64,000 nt of DNA from Emydura subglobosa. Taxonomy: Eukaryota > Chordata > Testudines > Chelidae. Position 1 is the stretch's first letter, and each line of letters starts with the position of its first letter. Under the pieces are notes generated by a model, which was given only the letters and a program-made list of their open reading frames with translations, was not told where the DNA came from and did no database searches. Positions 1 through 12,191 of this stretch are shown here, one piece after another. The DNA lies in the NCBI GenBank assembly GCA_007922225.1, contig ML679970.1, positions 24,296,631 through 24,360,630 of the forward strand, in the 5' to 3' direction. The position numbers were made by a program, and so were the translations under genes.

Positions 1-1468
1 ACATCAAATTAATTCTATTGTAATTCTGTTCCTATTTTTTGTTATAAATAAAATATGTAACAAATACAATTTTGCATGGCACCTAACCACTATGAAATTT
101 TCAATCCATCTAACAATAGATGGTTTAATTAGAGCACAACTTTATTTACTTAAAATATCTGGGAGTACCCAGCAATCAATTGTACATTGTGGGTCATCAT
201 CATTTCCATAATAATTTCCAGATGCTCGGAAGGCTGCCATCAGCCTTTCTGCATCCCAACCTGGTCCCAGCCATCCCGTTGCTGAGACTCTGACACTTTC
301 TCTTTGTATGAGGGCTAGGGGGCTAGAAAAGGAGGGGGGTTAGCTCCCTGCTGTACCAGACTTAGGAGCCCAAACCCTTCTTCTTCAGGTCCCTTAAGAG
401 ACGCTTTCCTTTAAATTCTTTTCCAATCCGTTTTATCCAAAAACTGTATCCCCTCCCTTGACCTGGTCCAGGCACTTCTTGCTCCTCCCTGCTTGAACCA
501 GGTAAACTTTCCCCTTTTTCTCCCTTTACGACCAGTTGCAGAGGAAGCACTAACAGCCCACTCCACCCCTTTTTTCTTTTTTTTAAAAACAGGACAGCCA
601 GGCAAGCATCCAGCACGTACAGCTGCAGTGAACACATTCTTTTGAGTACATTAGAGAGCACATCATGGAATCTGTTTTTTTTAAACAAAAACTTGAGGCT
701 GCATCATCAAAAAATTATACGTGGCATTTTGCTGCAACTTCTATGGGTCTGGTCCTAGAAATGCTTTTTATGAGGGAATTGCTCCTAATAGGGCCAAGTC
801 ACAACAGTAAGTGCTACAAGAGTCGCAGTAAGGGTTTGCAGGATTAGGTTCTGAATCCTTAGAGTTCAAGTGCAAAGTGGTAAAAGCAAAATAATTCCCA
901 TTCTTGGAAGGATTGGCACATCAAAATATCACTCTGTTACTTTAAAAAATGCATTACTATTAAATTACATAAGCCTATAAAATATGCATACATAATTTCT
1001 TTCATACTGTCACTCATTCCAAAACTTGCTAGTTTGTAGACATTAGCGTAGAAGGTTGACTATTTCAAGTCTAATATTTCTAAAAGTTCACTGTAGAATT
1101 ACAATATCTTGAAAATTTCATTTTAAACACACAAGGATCCTGACAGTCCTTATTTGTACACTTTAGGCATTATCGTGCCCTTTCACAGTTTTATATTAGC
1201 ACCCACTACACAAGTTAAGATCATAGTTCATTTTTATGGGTTCTGAATAATTTTAGCAACATCTGAAAGTTTCAAAGTCAACAATATATATTCCACGAGT
1301 AGAAGATTTCAGCTGTCAGTGAAGCATGCAAATATATTCTCAGATTTAAAAAAAAAATAAAAAGAAACAAGCCACTGAATTCAGTCAACACCGTAATTTT
1401 ATTAACTGTCCCACCACATGACTGATGAAATGATGTGTGAAAATACAAGGTGAGGCAAAATAACCTAC
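1..1468. other. No gene seen; intron-like or intergenic DNA
   Basis: No exon with matching splice sites and no named repeat was found here. Positions 230-620 are locally richer in G and C and may be an old unclassified repeat. The short open frames on the minus strand there are low-complexity (Lys/Arg runs from an A/T tract near 570-590) and look like chance frames. Confidence 0.5.
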
Positions 1469-1599
1469 CTGATCCAAGAAAATTTTCAAACAATGATCAT
1501 TACCAGGTTCAATTAACTTCTCTACAAAAACAGGCTCATTCTGTCTCAGTGCAATGAAACTCGCCATGCAGACAATACCATCAGAAACAAAGCATAAGT
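1469..1599 (-). CDS. Candidate internal exon (131 nt), unidentified protein
   Basis: On the minus strand this segment is preceded by an acceptor (acaacttgttttag) and followed by a good donor (CAG|GTAGGT). It is stop-free in only one of three frames: two bases finish a split codon, then 43 codons. The peptide contains DGIVCMASFIALRQN followed by EPVFVEKLIEPGNDHCLKIF and ends LDQ. It looks like a folded, helical, alpha-solenoid-like segment with a Cys/Met-rich hydrophobic core rather than a transposon domain. I do not recognise the protein. The exon needs a preceding exon ending with one extra base, but the next upstream candidate (13757-13816) ends on a codon boundary, so an exon is missing between them or the two belong to different transcripts. 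The flanking intron frame stays open for some codons upstream, which is the main reason for caution. Confidence 0.55.
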
Positions 1600-4500
1600 C
1601 TAAAACAAGTTGTATCTTAAATTTGAAGTGAGCACAGTATTTTAATTTTGTGTTAAGCAATTATGTGAGATTCAAATACAACAAAGAAACAATGTACAAA
1701 AAATGTGAAGGGATGGATACAGCTGATTGCTCACCCATTATCTTCCTTATAAGCTATTCCAAGACAATAACTTTTTCCTACAATTAGCAGCATGTACAAT
1801 ATTTTAGAATTTTTTCTTCTATGATCTTGTTAAACGTACTCACTTTTACATCACACAATTCACAGACGGGAATTTACCAAAGCAATGAATTATTTGGTGA
1901 CTTCTAACTTTCCTCCCTCACATACATTCATTGAATCTTTATCCACAATATTATTTTGCCTTGAAAAAAAAGCAAATAATGCAAGGTAACTTTCTCCCTA
2001 CTCAGCACATAATAACTTTTTGATACTTTGTCTGTTTCTAACTATTAGAGTGGAAGAAGATCTTGACTTAATTTAATCATGAAACACCTCCAAAAAGGCC
2101 CAAGACAAGGTGCAAGGATGGCCTGTCATTTCTCCCATTTATAATGTATTAAGCCTAAAGATAATAGAAGAAAGGTGGGAGGGAAAAGAGCAAAGCATGC
2201 CTGGGCTGTAGCATCAAATATCATTGCTTGTTAGGTACGGGCTAACTGCTCGTTAATCATACATTCATAGGGTGATATTCTGAAATCCTTTGCTTTTCAG
2301 GTATGTGTGAGCCAATAAAGTTTAATTTTCTATGGTGAGCAGGAAATAGCAAGCTCAGCGCAATCAGGTACCTGGCTGCACAAATATTCCTGCTTATAAT
2401 CTCTCATAAAGCAAGCAGGAAGAGTTTGAAGGTAATAGCATGTATATCATACAAAAGGTATCTGTCTCCCAAAAGATAGTCACCACATATGAATGAACTA
2501 CTCCAATAAATTACACTATTCCTCTGAGGAAAACAGAGAACATTATATGCAGTGACTACAGAAAAGTGAGAACAATAGAGCATTGAATTTTGCAGGAGTT
2601 ACAGATTTTTATTTATTTATTTTGCTGGAGTGAAGCTGAACACCAATGAGCCTTGTAGGTAGCAAATTTAATTCTTATATTGCCTGCCCTCTAAGCATCT
2701 GGATGTACAGTCCTCTCAATATATATCAGAATTCAAAAATAAAGAGATGTTTTTAACAGATCAATTGAAAATGCATCTTACAGGCAACTGAGATAGCATG
2801 TGGAGGAGGCAGACACATACCAGTGGAGATCTGGCTTTGATGATAGAATGTGTGGTATATCTTCTTTATAGAAGCCTTAACAAATCAGAAAAGCAACAAT
2901 CTCGTTACATCACTACCACCTCATATTATCCGATATGTACAGAATGGCCATGGATAAGGAAAGCTAAGCTAGTATTGTGTTTTTCTAAACTAAACTGATA
3001 TGATCAAAATCCTCAGAAATTTTATTTTACTTTGACATCGCTGTAGCCAAGGAAAATAGTTCCATGGAAATATTCAGCGTGATCTTGATGTCTGAAAGTA
3101 TCTGATCCGTAATTCTGGCTCCCAATGTGAAATTACACAACATTCTGTGTAGAGCTGTGACTGGTCAGATGAAGTACACATGATGCTCTTGGGGTGTGAT
3201 CAAATTACTGAAGGGCAGATGAGGGTTCACTGAAACCAGAAAACCAAATATAGTTAGAAAGGGCTTTCCACAGCCAAGGTGTTCTGCTTTTTCTGAGCTG
3301 TTTTACTTTTGGATCTCTTTTTCTCTCATTATTGTTTTCTGTTCTCAGCATTCGCATGATCTGACACTGAGAGCTTTATAACAGCATCTTGTGTGGCCAT
3401 TTCACAAAGGAGCATCTCCTTCTCTCTCTGTCTGGTTCTTTAATATTGTTATTCATAGTACTGTTATGATCACAAATTGCTTGTCCTGTAACCACATCTA
3501 TTGTGGACACATTCTCTTGTTCTTTCTCAGTGTGTATCACCTCAATGTGGTGTGAAAATCAGTATAACTACTTTTTATTTACATTTATTACATTTTTAAG
3601 CTGGGTAAGTTTCCCATGAATGCTGCAGTGTTTCATCACATCTTCCACCCACAGTTTCTTCTATTTCCTGAACCCATTTTTTCCCCCCAGATTTGCTAAG
3701 GCTCTGGTGTTTCTTTTTGGGTGTACTTTTTTTTTTTTTTTGGTTGGGTTTTTTTTTAAATTTCCTTTTTTTAAACTTGCATTTGTAGGTTGCCCCTTGT
3801 TAATCTCCCTGGGGTTTCCTAATTACATGTATGTCAGACAATTTCTTCACTGTTTCATATACATTCTTCTGATTCGCAGTCAGACCTGATGTCATCCATT
3901 TGTCATCTGCTTAATCTCCTGGGATGTGCATGAGGAAATGTATTTGATGCTCACCTCTTATTGACAAGTCCTTAGGCAACACAAAACATCTCAGAATGGT
4001 TCATCCATTTTAGCCATACTGAATTATCAGCAAAAGTACAGCTTTATTAAAGAACTTTAGGAGAAATTTCAATGTTCTTGGAAAACATCTGTGCCTTTAC
4101 AAATTCTTTAACTACTTTCTTTCTACTGCTTCAGCCTTCTTCCTGCACCCCACATTTCTCTGATTCCTTACCTACTACTGACAATTCACAATATCTCCTT
4201 TCACCCTGCTGATAATCTTCTGCACCCCCATCTCTTGGTCTCTCCATTGCTACTCTTCAGGCTGTCGCCTGCTTCTTAGATTTCCCTGTGTCCATAGTTT
4301 CCTGTACAGCCCACTAATCACACAATCCAGGATGTGGCCATCTTCCCAGAGGGCAGCCTGGCTTCAGTCTCATTGAAAAGCATGTAAGTTGGCAACCATC
4401 TTGGCTGAGGGTATTCTGCACTGTGTGAGGTGCTGGCCATTTTGAATAAAGGAAATGTCATGAGTTTTGAAGTCCGCATTCTAAGATCATGTGAGTCATT

Positions 4501-4639
4501 CCTGTTACTCTCAATCACGTATGAGACATTTCAACCTCACTTTAGCACTGGTCACATCATCATATTTTGGGGGTGCACTTTAAAAGCACTGTGATTACCT
4601 TGTTAAGCAAATTTGATCACGGCGCCTATTTTAGTATTG
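1600..4639. other. AT-rich DNA, no gene or named repeat
   Basis: Nothing supportable beyond scattered A/T runs (for example a T run near 3729-3740) and chance frames. A minus-strand frame around 3030-3130 ending in a stop reads plausibly for about 33 codons but lacks splice signals. Confidence 0.5.
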
Positions 4640-5235
4640 TTGCTGAAAAATGGTCCTTTCAACTTGATCTGAGTAGTTCCTTCTTGTACACTGTAAGAGG
4701 GTGGCTTGCCCCATGAGCTGGAAAGCCTGGGACTAAACTAACCCTAATTATGGACGCCCACTTATAGATCCCTATAAAGAGGAGAAGGGGGAAATCCAGG
4801 TAGCTCCAGCTATGCTGGTGGACACTGCATGGAGACAGTACCATGACACCAGGGAATTTAGAGGGTAAAGCCCAGTGCGCTGAAGGCTCCTGGGAGAGGC
4901 TCAAAACTCTGACTGTATTTGGGACTGGGACTGGACTGGATGTCCCTCTGAGGAATAGATGGGACGAGTGGCTGGGAGATCTGGCTGGGATAGAAGAAGA
5001 GCCCTAGGGTGAGAGAAAACACCAGAGCTAAGCATGTGCTTTTTCTATTTATTCTTTGTTTTATTGGACTTAACTTTAGTTTGGAATCTGGGTTGTTTTA
5101 ATATGGTTCTGGTATTAGACTAGTCCTAGACAAGGGTACTGTTAACTAGAGAAAGCCTCTGAGTTTTAAAGGGGCCTAACAGGGACAGGATGCCTGCAAA
5201 GGGACCTGTGGCCACGAAGGGGTGTTCACAATAAG
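4640..5235. repeat. Possible LTR-like or other unclassified repeat block
   Basis: This roughly 600-bp block is richer in G and C than its flanks. It contains purine-rich stretches (gggactgggactggactgga) and a tract resembling LTR-type sequences of reptile genomes (taaaggggcctaacaggg near 5165). No terminal repeats, target-site duplication or coding frame could be matched, so the assignment is only suggestive. Confidence 0.25.
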
Positions 5236-8200
5236 CAGCAGTCCTGTTATGTACGGCATTATCCAGGTATCTCAACAATGACAGCAGGCAGCTGGTTCAT
5301 ATACAGAAGTGTTCATCTGACCCTTAATAATAAATTATATAGTTTCTCTAGGCATCTCTCTCAAGACAGGATTTAATGTTGTCAACAATTTTAACAAGAG
5401 TCTAATAACACGTGGGGTTTTACTAATAGCCCTAACTGCTGGAGTAAGGTGAACACATGAGAATCTCAGCTTGTATTTGTTTAAAATATAAATTTCCCAT
5501 CTTTATGACTGTGGAGAAAAAGCATGAAAATGTGTCCTGAGTGTACCTGAAAGGTTCAAACACCAGAAGGCAACTATATAGTTTCATTTTAAATCTTACG
5601 ATTTTTTGGGACAGACTCACGACATTGTAATGTTTGGGTTTGGCAATTCCTAAGGCAGCCTTCCAAGACGAAAATACAAAAAGACTGACCCTTAAGAGGT
5701 GTGTCAAGCACCCACACTGAAGGACACAACAAAAGCAGGAGGAAGCACCTTAGGATGACCGAATTAAATCTGTATCACACAATTCTACAAACAATCCCAT
5801 GATTCAACATGTCTGCAAATAATTTACAGCAAATATCACCAGGAAATAGCACTATATTTACATTAGACAGAGGTAAAACCGGATTTATAATTAAATGCAT
5901 AAACTCATAAGGTACAGATGGCACAAACAAAAATCTAAAAATAATTTAACATAAACTCTATTATGTATCAAGGCTAAATTAGAGAATTACTGGAACACCA
6001 TACCATCATTTGTAATATCTATCATAGTTATCTAGTTCATCCCCTCCCTCAGCAATAATGCAACACTTTCTCTCTCCTCCCCCAAATTAGATACTGCGCT
6101 CTATGTTAAAGGAAGGAGCATATGAAGTCCCTCTCCACAATGCAAGAAGCAGGGTGGACACTGTACCTGGACCTGATTCTGTGCAGGCACCAGAAATTGC
6201 CCACTTGTGCTCTAGGAGCACTAGGAGGGGTCCTGTAAGCACACTATAGTAAGTTCCAACGTGGCCTGTTGTGTAGAGGGTGTATCCAGCCCCACAGCTG
6301 GCAGGGGTTATAGAATATCCTGCACAGGCTGGCAGGGAATTCATCCTACCCTTTGTCAAAAGAGAAGCAAACTATTTCTGGCAGTACGCTGTAGTTGTAG
6401 CTCTGTGCCAATGGGACAGCACTTGAACCAAACGTGCAGAGTACTGTTCCCTGGATGGCTCCCTCATAAAGAGCAAAACTGGATGGAAATCAAGAAGAAC
6501 ATAATGCACTGCATCCCCTGTATCCTATCTATAAAGTTAAACCCACATTTCGTGAAAGGGAAATAATGAATATGAATATAAATAAAATCACTCTGGTAGG
6601 ATGCTTTGAATTAAAGTTGTTTGTTTGTATTCCAGAAGATGAGCATTATTAGGAACTCCCAGGAATACAAATTTAAAAGAGGGGAGGATAGGGAAATCTG
6701 ACTGATGATCAAGATTGCTTTAAAAAATATAGCAGCTAAAAAGCTAATGGAGAACAAAGTAATTTCTCCTAGGAAATAACTAATTGTGCCTTATTTATGT
6801 TTGCCTCACAAAAATCATTCTCTTTTTGTAGACAGCTGCTGCAGATACAGAAATCAGATATAAAATCTTGAAAAAGCATCCAAAATTGCTCCATGGTCCC
6901 GTCTCTCTGCATGCTCACTGATACATAAGCCCTCTCAGACATACACTATGAATGTGATGTAGGGATCTCACTCTGAAGGTTATTTATGTGTTGCAACACT
7001 GGAGAATTCTCAACTAGTAGCAGTTTGAAAATCACTGGTTCCTTGATAGCTCAGTGGCCATTTATTTTTTCTCATTCCTACTTAGAACTCTAAGATGCAA
7101 AGAGGAAAGAGTGAACAAGCTGCATGATTGAAAGGTATGCTTCTCAGAGCTCAAGCCTGGATGTCAGTTTTCTGCAGCTTTAAAGTAAAAGCAAATATGA
7201 ATCAAACTAAGAAGCCCTGAGTCCTGGGCCCATTGCAGTCAATAGGAATTTTCCTAAATTAAGGACTGCAAAATTCTATCTTGTTATGAGTAAGACAGGT
7301 TTGTGAAACAGTTAAACTAACACGAGAAAACTTAAAACAGAATAATATTTTGCTTAATGTTGTGATCATTCAAGGTAGTAGTGTGGGTGTGTCTTATGCT
7401 TTAATGACTCAGAGTACACACAGCTCATTATCTGGGGAAGTAGGAAGGCAGCCTTTATTGCCACTTCTCCTCTATCATCCTCACCCTTAAAGCACAAATG
7501 GCTTTTTTTAAAACTGACATTGTGGGGTTCTATGTTTATTGTGTCTCACTGATTCCTCATCAATTTTGCTCAATGCTTAGATAAGCCCTGCTAACCCATC
7601 CTGGGTTCTTTCTATCATTATCTACCAGTAATAAAAATTCTGAAGGCCATGGTAACACTTCTGCAGCCTCACTGTGTAACTGAAGGTATAATCTTAACAC
7701 AAGTGAACCCCATTGAAGGTTAATAGTGCAATATAGATGAAGCTGAGAGCAATTTGGCCTGCAGAATATTTTCACTGGCGCTGGATTTGCAGGACTGGCA
7801 TTTAGAAAAATATCCTTTTGATTTATAAAATAAGAACATTTGATAAGGAGTCAGTGAGATGCAATAAACAATAGACCCTGCTTTGCTATTTTTAGAAATG
7901 CATTTATATGCTTGCACTTGCAACTCCTGTGTGAATTACAGATGACCAAGACTTCTCAAGATCAAACTTTAATTTTGTAGGTTTATTACTGACATCTAAT
8001 AAAATATTAACACTACTGGAATATCAAATCTAGTCACTAAGTGCATCATTTCAATATTACTGAGATAATGAATGTGTAAATAGACTTTTCCAAATACACT
8101 AATATTAAAATAATGCACATGGTTTCAATAAGTATTTAACAACATGGTGTACTATGGCTATCCCCAATTATCTTTCGCCCTATTATTTTCCAGTAACTCT

Positions 8201-8504
8201 TATCGAAGTTGCTACAGTCTGATACATTAAATGTTAATTAAATACCTAAAAATTGCAACATAAATGCATCAGTAAAAATATAATTATGAATTTGTTATTG
8301 GGGCTAAGCGGTGCCATCCCACCCGTCAGCAATGCATGTTCAGGAAAGGAAAACTCCAGCTTAGAAACAGCTCGAGAATCAAGGCAGCAGATGCTGCAGG
8401 TACCTGCAGAACCTTTGGACACTGATAATGTCATCAGTCTGTTTACTTAAAACCCCTTCTGTTTACCCCTTCTATTTACACCATCTGTTTACTCAAAACT
8501 ACCT
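5236..8504. other. AT-rich DNA, no gene seen
   Basis: No exon with convincing splice sites was found. Positions 6080-6480 are locally G/C-richer with overlapping short frames on both strands and may be an old repeat. The 7200-7260 stretch resembles a decayed short repeat containing a 'cattgcagtcaatagg' motif common in turtle DNA. Confidence 0.45.
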
Positions 8505-8576
8505 CTCTCAGTAGTGTGAATTTTGCACATCCCTCAGTGACACAGCAAGGTTGACCTAAGTTTTAGGTGCAGACCA
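8505..8576 (+). repeat. Right half of a short inverted-repeat (MITE-like) element
   Basis: The segment aligns with the right half of the copy at 56230-56345. Both contain gtgtgaatttt, then a 'cctc.gtg' motif, then 'ttgacctaa.ttttaggtgcaga' (gattaacctaaattttaggtgtaga in the other). The left half is missing here. Confidence 0.5.
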
Positions 8577-9444
8577 AGCCCCACTCATGTGCCTTCCCTA
8601 TTCCATTCCTTCCTCTTCTCCCCACCCCCCCAGCCTCCCTGCATCTTATACTATCTTTATCTTTCCATGTAGCTGATCTTCTCCTAACAATACCCCCCCT
8701 CCTTTTTTTTTTTAATTGTGGAACTAACATGATTCTTGTAAATCATCACTTTATTCACTCTGCTCAGATTCTCTGTCCCCTTTGTCTATTTAGACTGTGA
8801 ACTCTTTAAGGTAGGAACTGTCCCTTACTCTGTATTTCTACAGTACTACAAGGTGGAGCACAGCAGTGCCCCAGTTTCCAGCTGTGGTCACTGAACACTA
8901 GTGTAACACATACATTCTAATAAATAGTTAGTTATGTGTTTATTTTTTAAAGATACGTAGAGTTTAGTTAACCAAACATGAACATTAATGTTGTTCTCTA
9001 ATGTGGTTAAATACCAGAAAATTCCATTTTGCCTAATTTTAAAAAACAATGTCAGGGAGCTATAGGAAATGAATCCGGTGGCATCAGTCCAATTACCCAT
9101 GGACAAGCATCCACATCACAGATTGATAACTTGTTGGCAGCCTCAGCAGAGAGACGGAGGACTGAATGGGCCATGGAGACTAAACTATCCTCTCACCTCT
9201 TACAGACGGTCTCTTCAGTCAGGGTGGAGGCTCACTGGCAGGGCAGTTTATATCACAATTCCAGTGCTATGATACAGGTACTTTTCATAAATCCTGGAAA
9301 CTCCAAAAGAGGATGGGGGATTGGAAGAAGATGAGGATCAATTTCAGTTCCACTAATCTGAGTTGCCTTTATTGTTACAATTCCTATTCTTTGTTTGTGT
9401 CTAAAACCAACTACTTTTACCTCTGCCAGACATACATTTAGGTT
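8577..9444. other. No gene seen
   Basis: The stretch starts with pyrimidine-rich DNA (8577-8710), including C and T runs. Around 9065-9280 overlapping frames exist in a G/C-richer tract that looks like an unclassified repeat. No splice-supported exon was found. Confidence 0.4.
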
Positions 9445-9570
9445 AAGGTTTTCAAAAAGGAGCCTAAAGTAAAGCTCCTAACTCCATACTGATGTTCCAT
9501 ATTTAATGGCTTGATTTTCAAAGGTGCTAAGACCCAGCAGCTCCCATTGGAGTCAATAGCAAAAGGTCCA
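9445..9570 (+). repeat. Decayed short interspersed repeat (recurrent family)
   Basis: It carries the recognisable motif 'gattttcaaaggtgctaag', then 'cagcagctcccattggagtca'. Relatives of this motif occur at 13998-14120, 25985-26095, 34548-34710 and 48541-48720. This type of sequence is abundant and old in turtle and crocodilian DNA. The exact family name is not assigned. Confidence 0.5.
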
Positions 9571-10124
9571 TCAATCTCAATGGCAGCAGTACACCGCAAA
9601 ACCAGAAGAACTGGTACTCTAGGCCAAGTTCCTTCTATTCTCCAACCATTTCTTGCCATTTTTGATTTTCTGCCACATCTTTCCATAGCATCTGTGGAAG
9701 TTCCACCTTATGTGGTTTTTCACAGGGTAGCAGAATGTGTATCAATGATAAATAATTTAAGTAGCTCACTTATTTTTAAAATGGGGAAGCCCTCAAATAT
9801 CTGCCCATAGGATGGATAGAGATTTCTAAAGACACAAAGGGCAGTTAGGTGCCCAGTGAAACCAAATGGGAGTACCAACACCATTCCTTTCTCTTTCTCA
9901 AGAATGTATCATATATTGCAAACATTCAAGGGTTAAGAATTTGTCACAATGTAAAAAGTATCCTAACCATATAACACAGACTTAGAAAAGCTTCAGCCTA
10001 TCACCCTATTTTTTTCTGAGAGCAGAATGTAGGAGTACACTATATTCATTACCTTTATAAGTATTAAAGACTGTATTAAAAATATAGGATATTACATATC
10101 TGAAAGCTACTGATTGAGAGAAAA
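9571..10124. other. No gene seen
   Basis: AT-rich DNA continuing from the decayed repeat. A plus-strand frame from 9511 to 9810 spans the repeat and is treated as chance. Confidence 0.4.
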
Positions 10125-10195
10125 AGTGAGTGAGGTAATATCTTTTAATGTACTAACTTCTGTTGGTGAAAGAGACATGCTTTCGAGCTCACATG
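10125..10195 (-). repeat. Fragment of an interspersed repeat also seen at 19366-19602
   Basis: It reads 'gaggtaatatcttttaatg..ctaacttctgttggtgaaagagacatgctttcgagctcaca', which is the reverse complement of the 3' half of the copy at 19500-19600 (gagcttgtctcttaccaac..gaagttggtccaataaaagatatt). Confidence 0.6.
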
Positions 10196-12105
10196 GTTCA
10201 GATACAAAGAAAATCAGGGTGTACTATAAATCTCATGAAAAAGTGCACACATACTGCAATGGTGGCTGCAATATAATACTGTGATGCAGAAAGTTGTGTC
10301 AACTGAATGAGTGGTTTGGATAAGCACTGGCTAATCACATCACTAAATCTGTGAAATGGGCCCATCATTTGTATGCAACTGCAATAGTAACTACGTAGAG
10401 ACACAAGTTAGATTTTACAAGTCTATTTTGGGTGGTTTTAAGTCATACAAACTGACCATTTTCCAAGGATTTGGAGAGATTACTATGGGACAGGATGGTG
10501 GAAGTATCTGTGCCAAGTAGGCTGAGTGGGAAAGTTTGGATTCCTAGTGAAAATGAGTCCCCATCAGGCCTTCCCCACTCTCTGCTGAGGGATCCCTGGC
10601 TGGACAGACATTCCCTGACTCAGGGCCCTGTGCTAAGCCTTGAACCAGCAGAATCTAGCATGGTGCTTTAATCAGTCTTTCCCAGGAGTTCTGCATTTTA
10701 AGAAGTTTATACTCCAAGCACTAGTACTAAGTAATTTCATCACTAGAATGTTGGATTTCAGTCAGGAAGAATGATTGTGTTATATGTTATTTACAATTTC
10801 TTTGCAACAAATTATCTCCTTGTGATGAGTGAACTACTATCCTGTCTTCTTCCCATCTCTTCTTAAAAGCACAAGTCTCCTGCAGGTAAGATAGAGGGTT
10901 GTTTCACAACTACTTAAAAACCCTCAGCATCTACAATAACCGGGGTCCCTGTGGCAATGCAGTGGAGTCTGTCTCTATATTGCTTTCTCTGTCATTTTAA
11001 GTTGTAAGCTCAAGTTGTTTTATAAAGAGGCAAGCATGCTGTCAGTGTTCAATAAATAAAAATACTTTCCCCCACTAAATAAGTCATCTCGAGATAAGCT
11101 AACTCATAAGTCTATCGAAATATTCCCATAAAGCTACTTGCCTTAACAGTAAGAATGCTGATTAATTTTATTTAACAAATCTGCCTGTTATGTGAAATGT
11201 GTATTTATTCAAATATAAGTAAACTTGGTAAACACTCCTTGATACCATACTATACAGCGTAACTTTGAAATCCTATACATTACTGGAAAAAGTATTGTTT
11301 TGGCTTAGAGCTTGAAATCCAGATGTTTAGAAGTTCATCTACCCCCAACTTGCTGCATCTACATCTCTTGCTTAACATCCCTTTAGAAACAAAGAACTTC
11401 TCAAGGCCAAATGCAGCCAGTTAAAGCTCTAAATTCAGATATGCCTGAGATTGAGCTTTGCCATTAATCAAACATGCAGTATTTGATGCTGGTGAGTTAG
11501 ACAATCATCTGGTTTGATTTATTTCTCTCAAATAATGGGCAGTTTTATTTATGTCTCTTACTGCAGATATTTTTGTTATTAACTTCAACAGATTCAGTGT
11601 CAGTGGTAAACATCTGAATGCTTAGATTATTATAGTGCCTATGGTATATTGATTAGAATTCTTTTAAGATAACTAAGGATAAAACCAATCAAGCTATTAA
11701 GAATAAAATCCATTAGGGACTGAATTTGACCCAATAGAAGGATAGAATTTCAGCATTATCAAAAAGAATTCCAGAAATATAAAAGATGAACTCTTCCAGC
11801 TGTGATTTCCTTAACTTGGTATTTTTCTCAGATAATAAAAATATTAAAATTTTATTTTTCCTTTACATCATTTTTATGTAGTGATATAAGATGGTTAATA
11901 CTCTCATTGAACCACAGACAATGATTCTGGACCAGTAAAAGTGCAAAACCAGTTTTGTTACTTGCTTTTGCATTTTCCGAGCAGTGGGGATCAGACAAAG
12001 AGTTTAGACTGGTGCTGCATAGCATACAGCTCATTTAAACTCCTTTCACACTGTCTTCCATACTTAGGGCAAGACATAAGAAGCTTTGCTAATTTCTCTT
12101 CCACA
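10196..12105. other. Mostly unique AT-rich DNA; possible conserved non-coding stretch at 11390-11620
   Basis: No exon was found. Positions 11390-11620 lack recognisable repeats and have the balanced, homeodomain-site-rich texture (attaatca, gatttatttctctcaaataat, ttttatttatg) typical of vertebrate conserved non-coding elements. This is inference from texture only; an alignment to other amniotes is needed. Confidence 0.3.
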
Positions 12106-12191
12106 GCAAAATTACTGCAAGACTTCAACTATCCCAGTGAATGTGCAGTTCAAAATCAGTCTGGTCGTTATTTTCATATTGAGCAGATGGT
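12106..12191 (+). CDS. Weak candidate exon on the plus strand
   Basis: A good acceptor (gctaatttctcttccacag) precedes 86 bases that can be read as two bases plus 28 stop-free codons (KLLQDFNYPSEC then AVQNQSGRYF). They end at a modest donor (GTG|GTATGA). A second frame (QNYCKTSTIPVNVQF) is also open, so the coding choice is ambiguous. The orientation is opposite to the better-supported minus-strand exons. It may equally be conserved non-coding sequence or chance. Confidence 0.2.

Noticed and set aside
3030..3130. Minus-strand frame reading NYGSDTFRHQDHAEYFHG and ending in a stop.
   Set aside because: Only about 33 codons, no acceptor; another frame over the same bases is also open.
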